64,000 bases of DNA from positions 186,001 to 250,000 of the forward strand of contig CALSAQ010000004.1 in assembly GCA_943372995.1 (NCBI GenBank), in the 5' to 3' direction. A program made the translations under genes and the position numbers. Shown here one piece after another: positions 9,075 through 17,114 of the stretch (positions are counted from its first letter, which is position 1; each line of letters opens with the position of its first letter). This stretch comes from CAJBVG01 sp943372995 (GTDB taxonomy: Bacteria > Bacteroidota > Bacteroidia > Sphingobacteriales > Sphingobacteriaceae). The notes under the pieces were generated by a model that searched no databases, was not told the DNA's origin, and worked only from the letters and a program-made list of their open reading frames with translations.

Positions 9075-10367
9075 ATGCGCGTATTTCTTTTTTCCTTTTG
9101 GTATCTTCCAGATAGTAGAACAGCAGTAAATAGAATTAAATATTTTAAAAAGGTATTAGCAGATGCGAATACCGACGTAAAGCTAATCTATTGTGAAGAT
9201 GATACAGGAAATTATACCGTATCCGATAACAGGCATAAAATCCCGTTTAGAAATAGTTTTTTAAAACTCGCACATTATTTTTTACAAAAGAAGTGGATAT
9301 TCTTTTACAAGATTATTTACTTTTTACATCTAGTTTCTAGTAAAAGAGATGTGTATGATTTTTATGGAAACTTTAAAGCCATTGAAAATACAAAAGGATT
9401 TAATATTGGTAAGAATGATGTTATTATCACTTCCGCACCTCCATATTCAGCTTTAAATATTGGCTATTACTTGAAGAAAAAATTCGGCGCTAAATGGATT
9501 ATAGATTATCGTGATCCCTGGACTTTAGGTTATCCAACATTATCTTACAGTATGTTTGCCAATACCTTAAGAAAACATATACAAAGAAATGAAGAGCTTA
9601 AGTTTTTAGAACATGCTGATCATATTATAACAGTATCAGAAAGTTTAAAAAATACATTTCCAGAAAAGTACCATCATAAAATAAGTATAATATCAAATGG
9701 AGCTAATACTGATGAAATTGATTTTAGTAAAATAAATTCTACCCCTGATTGTTTCTCAATAGTATATGCTGGAACAATTTACCCTCAACAATTAGACAAT
9801 ACTTATTTTTTTGATGTGGTTAAAAAATTTATTTCTGATAATGAAATCATTCCTGAGAATTTCAAATTACATTTTATTGGTTCAGACGGATCTTCAGATT
9901 TAGAGGAAATAATACAACAACTAAATCTTGAAGATTATGTAAATATAACACAAAGGTTAAGTTTAGAAGATTTGTATGATTATATGTATGATGCTTCTCT
10001 GTTTTTACATTTAAAATATGCGAATAGAGATAAGATAATCACTTCAAAACAATTCGACTATTTAGCGCTTCAAAAACCTATATTATTACCTCAATCAGAT
10101 AAAGGAGATATAGCAGAGAGTATTGTAAATAATAAAGCAGGTTATATTTGTGAAAATAAGGACGATTTGTATTTCCTTTTACAGCAAGAATATACTAAAT
10201 TTATAAACAGAGAAGATATTAGAATTTATAGAACTGAATCTTTTTTGAATAGCATTAGCAGAAATTACTCATCAGAAAAATTATTAAACTTAATTTATTC
10301 AGAGAGTAACAAGTTAAAAATAGATATAGAACATTTTGCAACAAATAATGTACATGGAGTTACTTAA
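9075..10367 (+). CDS. Glycosyltransferase, GT4-like
   Basis: 430-residue GT-B type protein. N-terminus MRVFLFSFWYLPDSRTA resembles family 4 enzymes. An acceptor-domain segment WIIDYRDPWTLGYP is typical of Bacteroidota GT4 proteins near polysaccharide loci. The donor domain starts near FSIVYAGTIYPQQ and includes LHFIGSDGS and a C-terminal KQFDYLALQKPILLP region with the expected nucleotide-sugar contact loop. Donor and acceptor are unknown. It lies 33 nt after the WbpM homologue, and its 3' end overlaps the WecA-like gene by 14 nt, suggesting a transcript that finishes or modifies the glycan. Confidence 0.8.
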   Translation: MRVFLFSFWYLPDSRTAVNRIKYFKKVLADANTDVKLIYCEDDTGNYTVSDNRHKIPFRNSFLKLAHYFLQKKWIFFYKIIYFLHLVSSKRDVYDFYGNFKAIENTKGFNIGKNDVIITSAPPYSALNIGYYLKKKFGAKWIIDYRDPWTLGYPTLSYSMFANTLRKHIQRNEELKFLEHADHIITVSESLKNTFPEKYHHKISIISNGANTDEIDFSKINSTPDCFSIVYAGTIYPQQLDNTYFFDVVKKFISDNEIIPENFKLHFIGSDGSSDLEEIIQQLNLEDYVNITQRLSLEDLYDYMYDASLFLHLKYANRDKIITSKQFDYLALQKPILLPQSDKGDIAESIVNNKAGYICENKDDLYFLLQQEYTKFINREDIRIYRTESFLNSISRNYSSEKLLNLIYSESNKLKIDIEHFATNNVHGVT

Positions 10368-11403
10368 AGTTTTTCTTTTGTTGTTCACTTCTTTTAGTTT
10401 CGTTTGGTTTGCAATACCAACTCTAATAAAAGTAGCACATAATGGGAATTTCTTCGACTCTCCAGATCATTCGAGGAAGGTACATTCTAATAATATACCC
10501 AACTTAGGAGGCGTAGCAATATTTCTTGGCTTTCTTTTTGGATGTATTATTTTTCTGAAAGCTACAGCTATTGAATATAGTAATTTTCTCTTAGGAGCTA
10601 GTATGGTTATATTTGCCATGGGCATTCGCGATGATATGTTGGGGCTAAATGCCTATGCAAAAATCGGCCTGCAATTAATTGCAGCTTTACTTGTTGTAGT
10701 TTTTGCAGATGTACGAATGGATAGTTTTTATGGTTTATTTGGTGTTACCGATTTACCAATATTTGTGTCTATTCCGTTCTCATTATTTACAATAATCGTA
10801 ATTACCAATGCAATAAATTTAATTGATGGTATAGATGGATTAGCAACTTCTATCGGAATTGTAATTACCTTAGGTTATGGCATTATTTTTTACAGTATGA
10901 ATGAAGCTGGTTGGAGTAGAATCTCTTTCGCACTTTGCGGTGCATTAATTGGATTTATAAAGTATAACTTTTCTCCTGCTAGGATATTTATGGGCGACAC
11001 TGGTGCCTATATAATTGGATTTATTTTATCAATACTTACTATTCAGTTTATTGAATTAAACCGCTTCGACTCTATAACTAACCCTGAACCATTTATCAAA
11101 TCTTCACCGGCAGTAGGCATTGGTTTTATGTTTGTTCCTTTGTTCGATACGCTCAGAGCTTTTATTTTAAGAATATTTCAAGGTAAATCTCCGTTTTTTG
11201 CCGACAGACAACATTTGCATCATTTTTTATTAGATAGGAATTGGTCTCATAAGCAGATTTCAATTTTTATGGCTTCTTTGTCGGTTTTTTTTATAGGCTT
11301 TTGTTTGATCTTACAAGATATCGGTAGCTTTATGTTAATTGGAATTTTAACAATTATAGGTCTACTATCACATCTGGTTATGAATGTACTTCAGAAGAAA
11401 TAA
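10354..11403 (+). CDS. Undecaprenyl-phosphate HexNAc-1-phosphate transferase, WecA/TagO/RfbA family
   Basis: Inner-membrane glycosyltransferase 4 of about 349 residues. Motifs: SPDHSRKVH followed by PNLGGVAIF, GIRDDMLGLNAY (Asp pair for Mg), NAINLIDGIDGLA, FMGDTGAY and RQHLHHFLLDR (carbohydrate-recognition His-rich loop). About ten membrane segments are visible. ATG at 10354 gives the hydrophobic start MELLKVFLLL; an ATG at 10348 and a TTG at 10336 are alternatives. It overlaps the upstream glycosyltransferase. The product would start a second glycan or share the first with the WbpL-like enzyme. Confidence 0.88.
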   Translation: MELLKVFLLLFTSFSFVWFAIPTLIKVAHNGNFFDSPDHSRKVHSNNIPNLGGVAIFLGFLFGCIIFLKATAIEYSNFLLGASMVIFAMGIRDDMLGLNAYAKIGLQLIAALLVVVFADVRMDSFYGLFGVTDLPIFVSIPFSLFTIIVITNAINLIDGIDGLATSIGIVITLGYGIIFYSMNEAGWSRISFALCGALIGFIKYNFSPARIFMGDTGAYIIGFILSILTIQFIELNRFDSITNPEPFIKSSPAVGIGFMFVPLFDTLRAFILRIFQGKSPFFADRQHLHHFLLDRNWSHKQISIFMASLSVFFIGFCLILQDIGSFMLIGILTIIGLLSHLVMNVLQKK

Positions 11404-11404
11404 T

Positions 11405-12970
11405 GTGAAAAACCTATCTCTTTTTTTATGTCAATTTCTTGCATTTTTATTTTTTATAAATCAAAATGCTGGGGCTCAATTCTCTACAATCTCACATTAT
11501 TATTCAGAAAATAATTCTTGGTACGATGATGTCAAATATAGACATACATCATTACAGCCTTTTTTTGATAATGACTCTACTAATAATATTAGAAGTAAAA
11601 GGAAGTATTGGTTTGGCAGAAAATTATTCGACGAAGATTTAGCTAACTATAGTAAGGATAACGTTTCATTAAAAATTAATTTTCTACCTGATATTTATTT
11701 GGGAAATGATAATGGAAATTTAGTTTGGAATAATACAAGAGGATTTAAATTTAATGGAAAGGTTCAATCCAACTTTAGTTTTAATTTAGAAATTTTTGAA
11801 ACTCAGGCCAAGTTTCCAGAATATATTGATTCTATTAATTTGGTTAAAAAAGCAGTTGTAGGGCAAGGCTGGTATGAGCCCAAAAACGCACTAGGTTTAA
11901 CCTATGATTATACGTATGCCATCGCAAATATTGCATATAAAACAAAATACTTTCGTTTTAATTTAGCAAACGACAAATTATTTATTGGCGATGGTTATCG
12001 CTCGCTACTACTCTCAGATGTTTCTGTTCCTTATCCTTATTTAAATATCACTTTTGAATCTAATCGACTTCAATATTCTTCTATTTATATGCAGCATATT
12101 GATCAGATGGCTCCAAAACTTTCTTCTGAATTAGGGTTTCAAAAAAAATGGGCTGTAATGCATTACCTAAATTGGAATATAAATTCAAAATGGAGTTTAG
12201 GATTGTTCGACGCAGTAATATGGCAAGATGCTGATACCAATGGTAAACGTGGATTTGAAATGAGTTATGCGAATCCAATCATATTTCTTAGAGCAGCTGA
12301 ATATAATACCAGCTCTTCCGATAATGCTTTAATTGGTATTAATTTAAAATACCAAATCAATACTAATATCAAACTATATTCACAACTTATACTCGATGAA
12401 CTAAAAATAGATGAGTACATAGCAAATAAAGGTTGGTGGGCAAACAAGTTTGGTGTGCAACTAGGAATACGATCTAGAAACATATTTAGAATAGATAAGT
12501 TAAATGGATTTACCGAATTCAATTTAGTGAAGCCTTATACCTATACTCATAAAAATACACTCAGAAGTTATACGAATTATGGTGATGCATTAGCGCATCC
12601 TCTTGGAGCAAACTTTATCGAAAATGTATCTCGTTTGGAGTATGCTTTTGGAAGGTGGACATCTTTTGTGCAGGTTAATTATTCGCAGTATGGGTTAGAT
12701 TCTCTAACTGGATCTAATGTTGGGAGTAATATTTTAGCTTCATACGATACACGCAATAAAGAGTATGGAAATACCTTATTACAAGGTATACCTGGCTCAC
12801 TCTTATTTATCGACACAAGAATAGCTTATGTGTTTAATCCGAGAACTAATTTAAAATTAGAACTGGGTTATATATATCGTAACGATAATATTGATGGTAA
12901 ATCTAATGTGTCGAATATCATCACCTTTGGACTAAGAAGTTCATTTAGGAATTTATATTTCGATCGATAA
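11405..12970 (+). CDS. Outer-membrane beta-barrel protein, Wzi/RemB-like candidate
   Basis: About 521 residues when started at the GTG at 11405, which yields a clean signal peptide (MKNLSLFLCQFLAFLFFINQ, cleavage before the Q of AQFST). An upstream ATG at 11384 overlaps the previous gene and puts an odd charged tail before the signal. The mature part is rich in alternating aromatic beta strands and ends in hydrophobic strands (ITFGLRSSFRNLYF), as in outer-membrane barrels. The segment IGDGYRSLLLSDVSVPYPYL resembles what I recall of Bacteroidota capsule-assembly Wzi/RemB proteins. Its position just after WecA suggests a role in anchoring or exporting the surface polysaccharide. The family call is by recollection only. 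Confidence 0.6.
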   Translation: MKNLSLFLCQFLAFLFFINQNAGAQFSTISHYYSENNSWYDDVKYRHTSLQPFFDNDSTNNIRSKRKYWFGRKLFDEDLANYSKDNVSLKINFLPDIYLGNDNGNLVWNNTRGFKFNGKVQSNFSFNLEIFETQAKFPEYIDSINLVKKAVVGQGWYEPKNALGLTYDYTYAIANIAYKTKYFRFNLANDKLFIGDGYRSLLLSDVSVPYPYLNITFESNRLQYSSIYMQHIDQMAPKLSSELGFQKKWAVMHYLNWNINSKWSLGLFDAVIWQDADTNGKRGFEMSYANPIIFLRAAEYNTSSSDNALIGINLKYQINTNIKLYSQLILDELKIDEYIANKGWWANKFGVQLGIRSRNIFRIDKLNGFTEFNLVKPYTYTHKNTLRSYTNYGDALAHPLGANFIENVSRLEYAFGRWTSFVQVNYSQYGLDSLTGSNVGSNILASYDTRNKEYGNTLLQGIPGSLLFIDTRIAYVFNPRTNLKLELGYIYRNDNIDGKSNVSNIITFGLRSSFRNLYFDR

Positions 12971-12974
12971 TAGT

Positions 12975-13014
12975 AAATGTGCAAATGCGTAAATGCGAAG
13001 ATGTGCAAATGTTA
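12975..13014. repeat. Degenerate octamer array (AAATGYGN), left of dxs
   Basis: Five contiguous 8-nt units: AAATGTGC, AAATGCGT, AAATGCGA, AGATGTGC, AAATGTTA. The array fills the whole gap between two convergent genes and the last unit runs into the dxs stop codon. The reverse complement (NCGCATTT/GCACATTT) is the unit of the array on the other side of dxs. Confidence 0.75.
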
Positions 13015-14928
13015 AGCTGTGATAAGCTTGCTTGAAAATGCTGTTACTGCTTGCTTAATTGCATTTGCATCATAGCCACATTCAGCCCATAATTCTGCTT
13101 GCTCTCCGTGTTCTATATACTCATCAGGAATACCTAGCCTTTTTACCTGTGCACTGTAATTATTATCGGCCATAAATTCTAAAATCGCTGAGCCTACTCC
13201 TCCTTGTATACATCCGTCTTCAACAGTAATTATTTTCTTGTATTTTCTAAATACTTCATGAAGCATAAGTTCATCTAATGGCTTTGCAAATCTTAAGTCG
13301 TAATGAGCAGGATTTAAACCTTCTTTTCTTAATTCTTGGCAAGCTTCTATGGCAAAGTTTCCTACATGACCTAATGTTAAAATCGCTACTTCCTCTCCAT
13401 CACAAATCTTTCTTCCTTTACCTATACTTAGTTTTTCTAGTGGAGTTTTCCAATTTATCATCACCCCATTTCCTCTTGGATACCTTATCGTAAAAGGGCC
13501 CACATTATCTTGTGATGCAGTAAACATTAAGTTTCTTAATTCTTGTTCGTTCATCGGTGCAGAAACTATCATGTGTGGAATACATCTCATGTAAGCGATA
13601 TCATAAGCACCATGATGCGTTGGTCCGTCGGCTCCAGCTAATCCTGCACGATCTAAACAAAATACTACATTTAGTTTTTGCAAAGCTACGTCGTGTATAA
13701 CTTGATCGTATGCTCGTTGCATAAACGATGAATAAATATTACAGAATGGAACTAAACCTTGAGTTGCCAATCCTGCAGAAAAAGTTACCGCATGCTGTTC
13801 TGCAATTCCAACATCGAATGCCCTGTCTGGCATGGCTTTCATCATAATGTTTAGAGAGCAACCACTAGGCATTGCAGGAGTAATTCCCATTATTTTAGGA
13901 TTACTTTCTGCTAGTTCCACCATGGTATGTCCGAAAACATCTTGATATTTTGGAGGTTGTGGTGTACTTATCGGTGATTTTTTTATCTCTCCAGTAATCT
14001 TATCAAATAAGCCTGGTGCATGCCACTTGGTCTGATCTTTTTCAGCTAAGGCATAACCCTTGCCTTTAACGGTTAGACAATGTAAAAGCTTTGGTCCTGG
14101 TATATCTTTTAAGTCATTTAGAACTTTTACTAAATGATTAACATCGTGCCCATCTACTGGTCCGAAATACCTGAATTTTAAAGCCTCAAAAAGATTTGAA
14201 TTTTTGAGCAATGTCCCTTTTATACCTTTTTCTATTTTTTTTACTATTTCTTGTGCATTTGGTCCAAATCTGCTTATCCCTCCTAAAACTTTCCAAATGT
14301 CTTGTCTTACTCTATTATAAGTATGTGAAGTGGTGATATCAGTTAAGTATTCTTTCAAAGCCCCAACATTAGGGTCTATAGACATGCAGTTGTCGTTTAG
14401 GATAACTAACAAATTTGAGTTTTCAACCCCACCATGGTTAAGTGCCTCAAAAGCCAGTCCAGCGGTCATTGCCCCATCACCTATAACAGCAATGTGTTGG
14501 CGATTAGTCTCATTTTTGTATTTTGAAGCCACAGCCATACCTAAGGCCGCAGAAATTGAAGTTGATGAATGCCCTACTCCAAACGTATCGTATTCACTCT
14601 CCGAACGTTTCGGAAAGCCACTAATCCCTTTATATATTCTATTGGTGTGAAATTGGTCTTTTCGACCAGTTAGAATCTTATGACCATAGGCTTGATGCCC
14701 CACATCCCAAACTAGTTGATCATCAGGAGTATTAAAAACGTAATGTAATGCTACTGAAAGCTCTACTACACCTAAACTTGCCCCAAAGTGCCCTCCATTT
14801 ACAGAGACCATATCAATAATAAATTGACGTAATTCTTCTGCTACTTGAGGTAACTGGCTCTCATTCAGCTTTCTTAAATCCGATGGAAAGTTAATATTCT
14901 TTAGTAGTTCGGCAGGCTTTTGGTCCAT
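13012..14928 (-). CDS. dxs: 1-deoxy-D-xylulose-5-phosphate synthase
   Basis: Thiamine-diphosphate enzyme condensing pyruvate and glyceraldehyde-3-phosphate, first step of the MEP isoprenoid pathway; its product also feeds undecaprenol needed by the neighbouring glycan genes. At 638 residues it is full length. Visible features: GGHFGASLGVVELSVALH and VWDVGHQAYGHKILTGR at the N-terminus, the TPP/Mg motif GDGAMTAGLAFEALNHGG, the DXS-specific FRYFGPVDGHD, and in the pyrimidine domain the FDVGIAEQHAVTFSAGLA segment with the catalytic Glu, then DRAGLAGADGPTHHG. It is transcribed divergently from scpA and convergently with the Wzi/RemB-like gene, so it is a single-gene unit bracketed by inverted octamer arrays. 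Confidence 0.97.
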   Translation of the reverse strand: MDQKPAELLKNINFPSDLRKLNESQLPQVAEELRQFIIDMVSVNGGHFGASLGVVELSVALHYVFNTPDDQLVWDVGHQAYGHKILTGRKDQFHTNRIYKGISGFPKRSESEYDTFGVGHSSTSISAALGMAVASKYKNETNRQHIAVIGDGAMTAGLAFEALNHGGVENSNLLVILNDNCMSIDPNVGALKEYLTDITTSHTYNRVRQDIWKVLGGISRFGPNAQEIVKKIEKGIKGTLLKNSNLFEALKFRYFGPVDGHDVNHLVKVLNDLKDIPGPKLLHCLTVKGKGYALAEKDQTKWHAPGLFDKITGEIKKSPISTPQPPKYQDVFGHTMVELAESNPKIMGITPAMPSGCSLNIMMKAMPDRAFDVGIAEQHAVTFSAGLATQGLVPFCNIYSSFMQRAYDQVIHDVALQKLNVVFCLDRAGLAGADGPTHHGAYDIAYMRCIPHMIVSAPMNEQELRNLMFTASQDNVGPFTIRYPRGNGVMINWKTPLEKLSIGKGRKICDGEEVAILTLGHVGNFAIEACQELRKEGLNPAHYDLRFAKPLDELMLHEVFRKYKKIITVEDGCIQGGVGSAILEFMADNNYSAQVKRLGIPDEYIEHGEQAELWAECGYDANAIKQAVTAFSSKLITA

Positions 14929-14945
14929 TTTTAAGGGTTAAACGA

Positions 14946-14953
14946 CAAATATA
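14946..14953 (-). promoter_or_regulatory. Candidate -7 element for dxs
   Basis: Reads TATATTTG on the minus strand, a perfect TAnnTTTG match, 17 nt upstream of the dxs ATG. A clear -33 TTTG is not seen because the upstream DNA is the octamer array. Confidence 0.5.
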
Positions 14954-14960
14954 ACAAATT

Positions 14961-15048
14961 GTTCGTGTGCTTGTTTGCTCGTGTTCTCATTTGCTCATCT
15001 TCAAATCTGCATATTTTCGCATTTTCAGAGCTTCGCATTTTCAATTAT
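14961..15048. repeat. Degenerate octamer array (NCNCATTT), between dxs and scpA
   Basis: Eleven contiguous 8-nt units in phase: GTTCGTGT, GCTTGTTT, GCTCGTGT, TCTCATTT, GCTCATCT, TCAAATCT, GCATATTT, TCGCATTT, TCAGAGCT, TCGCATTT, TCAATTAT. It is the reverse complement of the consensus found at 12975-13014. It occupies the divergent promoter region between the dxs and scpA -7 elements. Confidence 0.75.
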
Positions 15049-15051
15049 TGC

Positions 15052-15059
15052 TATATTTG
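15052..15059 (+). promoter_or_regulatory. Candidate -7 element for scpA
   Basis: TATATTTG, a perfect TAnnTTTG match, ends 4 nt before the scpA ATG at 15064, so the transcript would be leaderless or nearly so. Confidence 0.45.
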
Positions 15060-15063
15060 AGCG

Positions 15064-15840
15064 ATGAATTGGCAAGAAAAGTTTGAAATCCGATTACCTC
15101 AATTCGAAGGTCCTTTCGATTTGTTATTGTTCTTTATAGAACGAGATGAATTGGATATTTATGATATTCCTATTGCAAAAATTACAAAAGATTTCTTGAC
15201 TTACATCGAGCAGATGACAGCACTTAATATTGAACTTGCGAGCGAGTTTATATTAGTAGCAGCACGCTTAATGCAAATTAAAGCAAGGATGTTATTACCT
15301 CGTCCGGAAATCGATGAAGAAGGTAATGAAGTAGACCCTAGAAAAGATTTAGTCCAAAAACTTTTAGAATATAAAAAATTCAAAGAAGCTTCTGCAGAAA
15401 TGGAAGTATTACTTGAAGAACGAGCTAAACAATTTTCTAGAGGTAATATTGCTAAAGACTTAATTGCTGTACGAGAAAGTGCTACGCAAGAAGATGAATT
15501 ACAAACTTTAGATTTATTCAAATTATTAACGGTATATCATAAAGTATTAAATCGTTATGTAAATAAACCCGAAGAAGTTCGCCATACCGTAATTCAGTAT
15601 CCATATACAATTGAAGATCAAAAAAAACATCTTTCAGATTTATTGTTAACAAACGAAAGAATAGATTTCGAATCGGTTATGCTAAGTAGTAAAGATAGAG
15701 TACAGTTAGTCTATTCATTTTTAGCTATACTTGAAATGCTTCAGCAACAGATGATAAAAATACAAGTTGGATTGGGATATAATAATTTCTGGATTAGTCC
15801 AAGAGCTGAAGGTGAAGAAGTGATTTACGAAGAAGAATAA
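15064..15840 (+). CDS. scpA: Segregation and condensation protein A
   Basis: Kleisin subunit of the bacterial Smc-ScpA-ScpB condensin. 258 residues, usual length. The N-terminal domain that binds the Smc neck begins with IRLPQFEGPFDLLLFFIERD and continues DIPIAKITKDFL, with the ASEFILVAARLMQIKARMLL helix typical of ScpA. A charged middle part leads to the C-terminal winged-helix segment that binds the Smc head (around 200-250). scpB is not adjacent. The next gene follows after an intergenic inverted repeat. Confidence 0.95.
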   Translation: MNWQEKFEIRLPQFEGPFDLLLFFIERDELDIYDIPIAKITKDFLTYIEQMTALNIELASEFILVAARLMQIKARMLLPRPEIDEEGNEVDPRKDLVQKLLEYKKFKEASAEMEVLLEERAKQFSRGNIAKDLIAVRESATQEDELQTLDLFKLLTVYHKVLNRYVNKPEEVRHTVIQYPYTIEDQKKHLSDLLLTNERIDFESVMLSSKDRVQLVYSFLAILEMLQQQMIKIQVGLGYNNFWISPRAEGEEVIYEEE

Positions 15841-15843
15841 TGG

Positions 15844-15945
15844 TTAATTTGGACAATTTGAACAATTATATAATTTGAACAATTCACAAATCATATAACT
15901 ATACAAATTATCACATTATCCAATTGTTCAAATTGTCCAAATTAA
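15844..15945. repeat. Perfect 24-bp inverted repeat with 54-nt loop
   Basis: The arms at 15844-15867 and 15922-15945 are exact reverse complements, each built of 9-nt units such as AATTTGGAC and AATTTGAAC. The loop repeats ATTTGAACAATT once more and holds one CACATTAT octamer like that at 60383. It fills the gap between scpA and the amidohydrolase, starting 4 nt after the scpA stop. There is no run of T after it, so it is not a typical terminator. Confidence 0.9.
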
Positions 15946-15951
15946 CTAAAG

Positions 15952-17061
15952 GTGCGTAAAATCAAATCAACAATCATTAATGGTCATGAGATTCTCTCAC
16001 AAGGAGTGCTGGTGTTAGATGATAAGGGGGCTACACTCGATTTGATTCCAGAAAATAAAATAGATTTTTCTGATTATGAAACACATGATGGATATCTTGT
16101 CCCTGGATTTATTAATTCACATTGCCATTTAGAGTTATCTCACTTAAAAGATAAAATAGAAGAACATACAGGCCTAGTAGATTTTATTTTAAAAGTTCAA
16201 GAATACAGAGATATAGATACCGCTATTGTTGAACAAGCAATGAATGATGCTGAGCAATCGATGATAACTAATGGAATAGTTGCTGTTGGTGATATTTCTA
16301 ATACTGAAAGTAGTTTCTTTATAAAATCAAAACAACAATTATATTATCATACATTTTTAGAAGCACTTGGCTTTACATCTAGTAGAGCTCATGGAGTGTT
16401 GGAGAGTATGAATAAGTTGAAACTTAAAGCAGAAGCAATGAGTTTGGTATCGAGTATTAGTCCTCACGCTCCTTATTCAGTATCTCGCGAATTATTTAAA
16501 ATGATTGCTAATGCTAAGGAAGAGATATACACACTTCATCATTTAGAGTCTCTAGAGGAGATTATGTTTCTAAAAGAAAAAACAGGTGATTTTTTAAGTC
16601 TTTATAATTTTTTCAATATCAATATTGATGAATTTACTCCAGAAGAAAAATCAGCTACATTATATTGGCTTAATCAGTTTCAAGTAGCTAAAATTATCTT
16701 AGTGCATAATACATTTTTATCAGAAGAAGCGTATAAACTTATTACTGAGAAATTAAAAAATGTGTATTGGTGTTTATGTCCGAATGCTAATTTATATATC
16801 GAATGCAGATTACCTAATATTCCTTCATTAATTCAGAAAGGTGCTAAATTATGTATAGGCACAGATAGCTTAGCTTCAAATCATCAACTTGACGTACTTT
16901 CAGAAATAAAAACAATAAAACAGCAATTCCCAGAGATTGATACAACATATCTTTTGCAGTGTGCTAGTATTAATGGAGCAGAAGCTTTGGGGATAGAGAA
17001 AGAATACGGGAAGTTTCATATTGGGAAGAAGAATAAAGTGCTTTTTGTTGAGAATTTTTAA
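15952..17061 (+). CDS. Amidohydrolase family protein (metal-dependent deaminase type)
   Basis: 369-residue TIM-barrel amidohydrolase from a GTG start just after the inverted repeat. Metal-binding motif NSHCHLE (H57, H59) follows the usual GxINSH strand. Later ligands are the His in SISPHAPYS, the His of VHNTFL and the Asp of IGTDSLASN. The CLCPNANLYIE segment matches the cytosine-deaminase/TrzA/SsnA branch that hydrolyses amino groups from purine-like or triazine rings. Substrate is not determinable. One possibility is aminofutalosine or S-adenosylhomocysteine-type deamination. No operon partner indicates the pathway. Confidence 0.82.
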   Translation: MRKIKSTIINGHEILSQGVLVLDDKGATLDLIPENKIDFSDYETHDGYLVPGFINSHCHLELSHLKDKIEEHTGLVDFILKVQEYRDIDTAIVEQAMNDAEQSMITNGIVAVGDISNTESSFFIKSKQQLYYHTFLEALGFTSSRAHGVLESMNKLKLKAEAMSLVSSISPHAPYSVSRELFKMIANAKEEIYTLHHLESLEEIMFLKEKTGDFLSLYNFFNINIDEFTPEEKSATLYWLNQFQVAKIILVHNTFLSEEAYKLITEKLKNVYWCLCPNANLYIECRLPNIPSLIQKGAKLCIGTDSLASNHQLDVLSEIKTIKQQFPEIDTTYLLQCASINGAEALGIEKEYGKFHIGKKNKVLFVENF

Positions 17062-17064
17062 TTT

Positions 17065-17096
17065 ACACATCTTCATTTCTTCACATCTATTCATTT
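17065..17096. repeat. Octamer array upstream of rlmN
   Basis: Four 8-nt units in phase: ACACATCT, TCATTTCT, TCACATCT, ATTCATTT. They match the NCNCATTT-type consensus of the arrays around dxs. The array ends 5 nt before the rlmN promoter core. A weaker opposite-orientation remnant (AAATGCGG and neighbours) follows rlmN near 18160-18190. Confidence 0.6.
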
Positions 17097-17101
17097 AGTG
17101 G

Positions 17102-17109
17102 TATCTTTG
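17102..17109 (+). promoter_or_regulatory. Candidate -7 element for rlmN
   Basis: TATCTTTG, a perfect TAnnTTTG match, ends 5 nt before the rlmN ATG at 17115, predicting a leaderless or nearly leaderless mRNA. Confidence 0.5.
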
Positions 17110-17114
17110 CAAAA

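Noticed and set aside
15844..15945. Rho-independent terminator for scpA
   Set aside because: The stem is very AT-rich, the loop is 54 nt and no T-run follows, unlike the clear terminators at 18906, 28196 and 43210.
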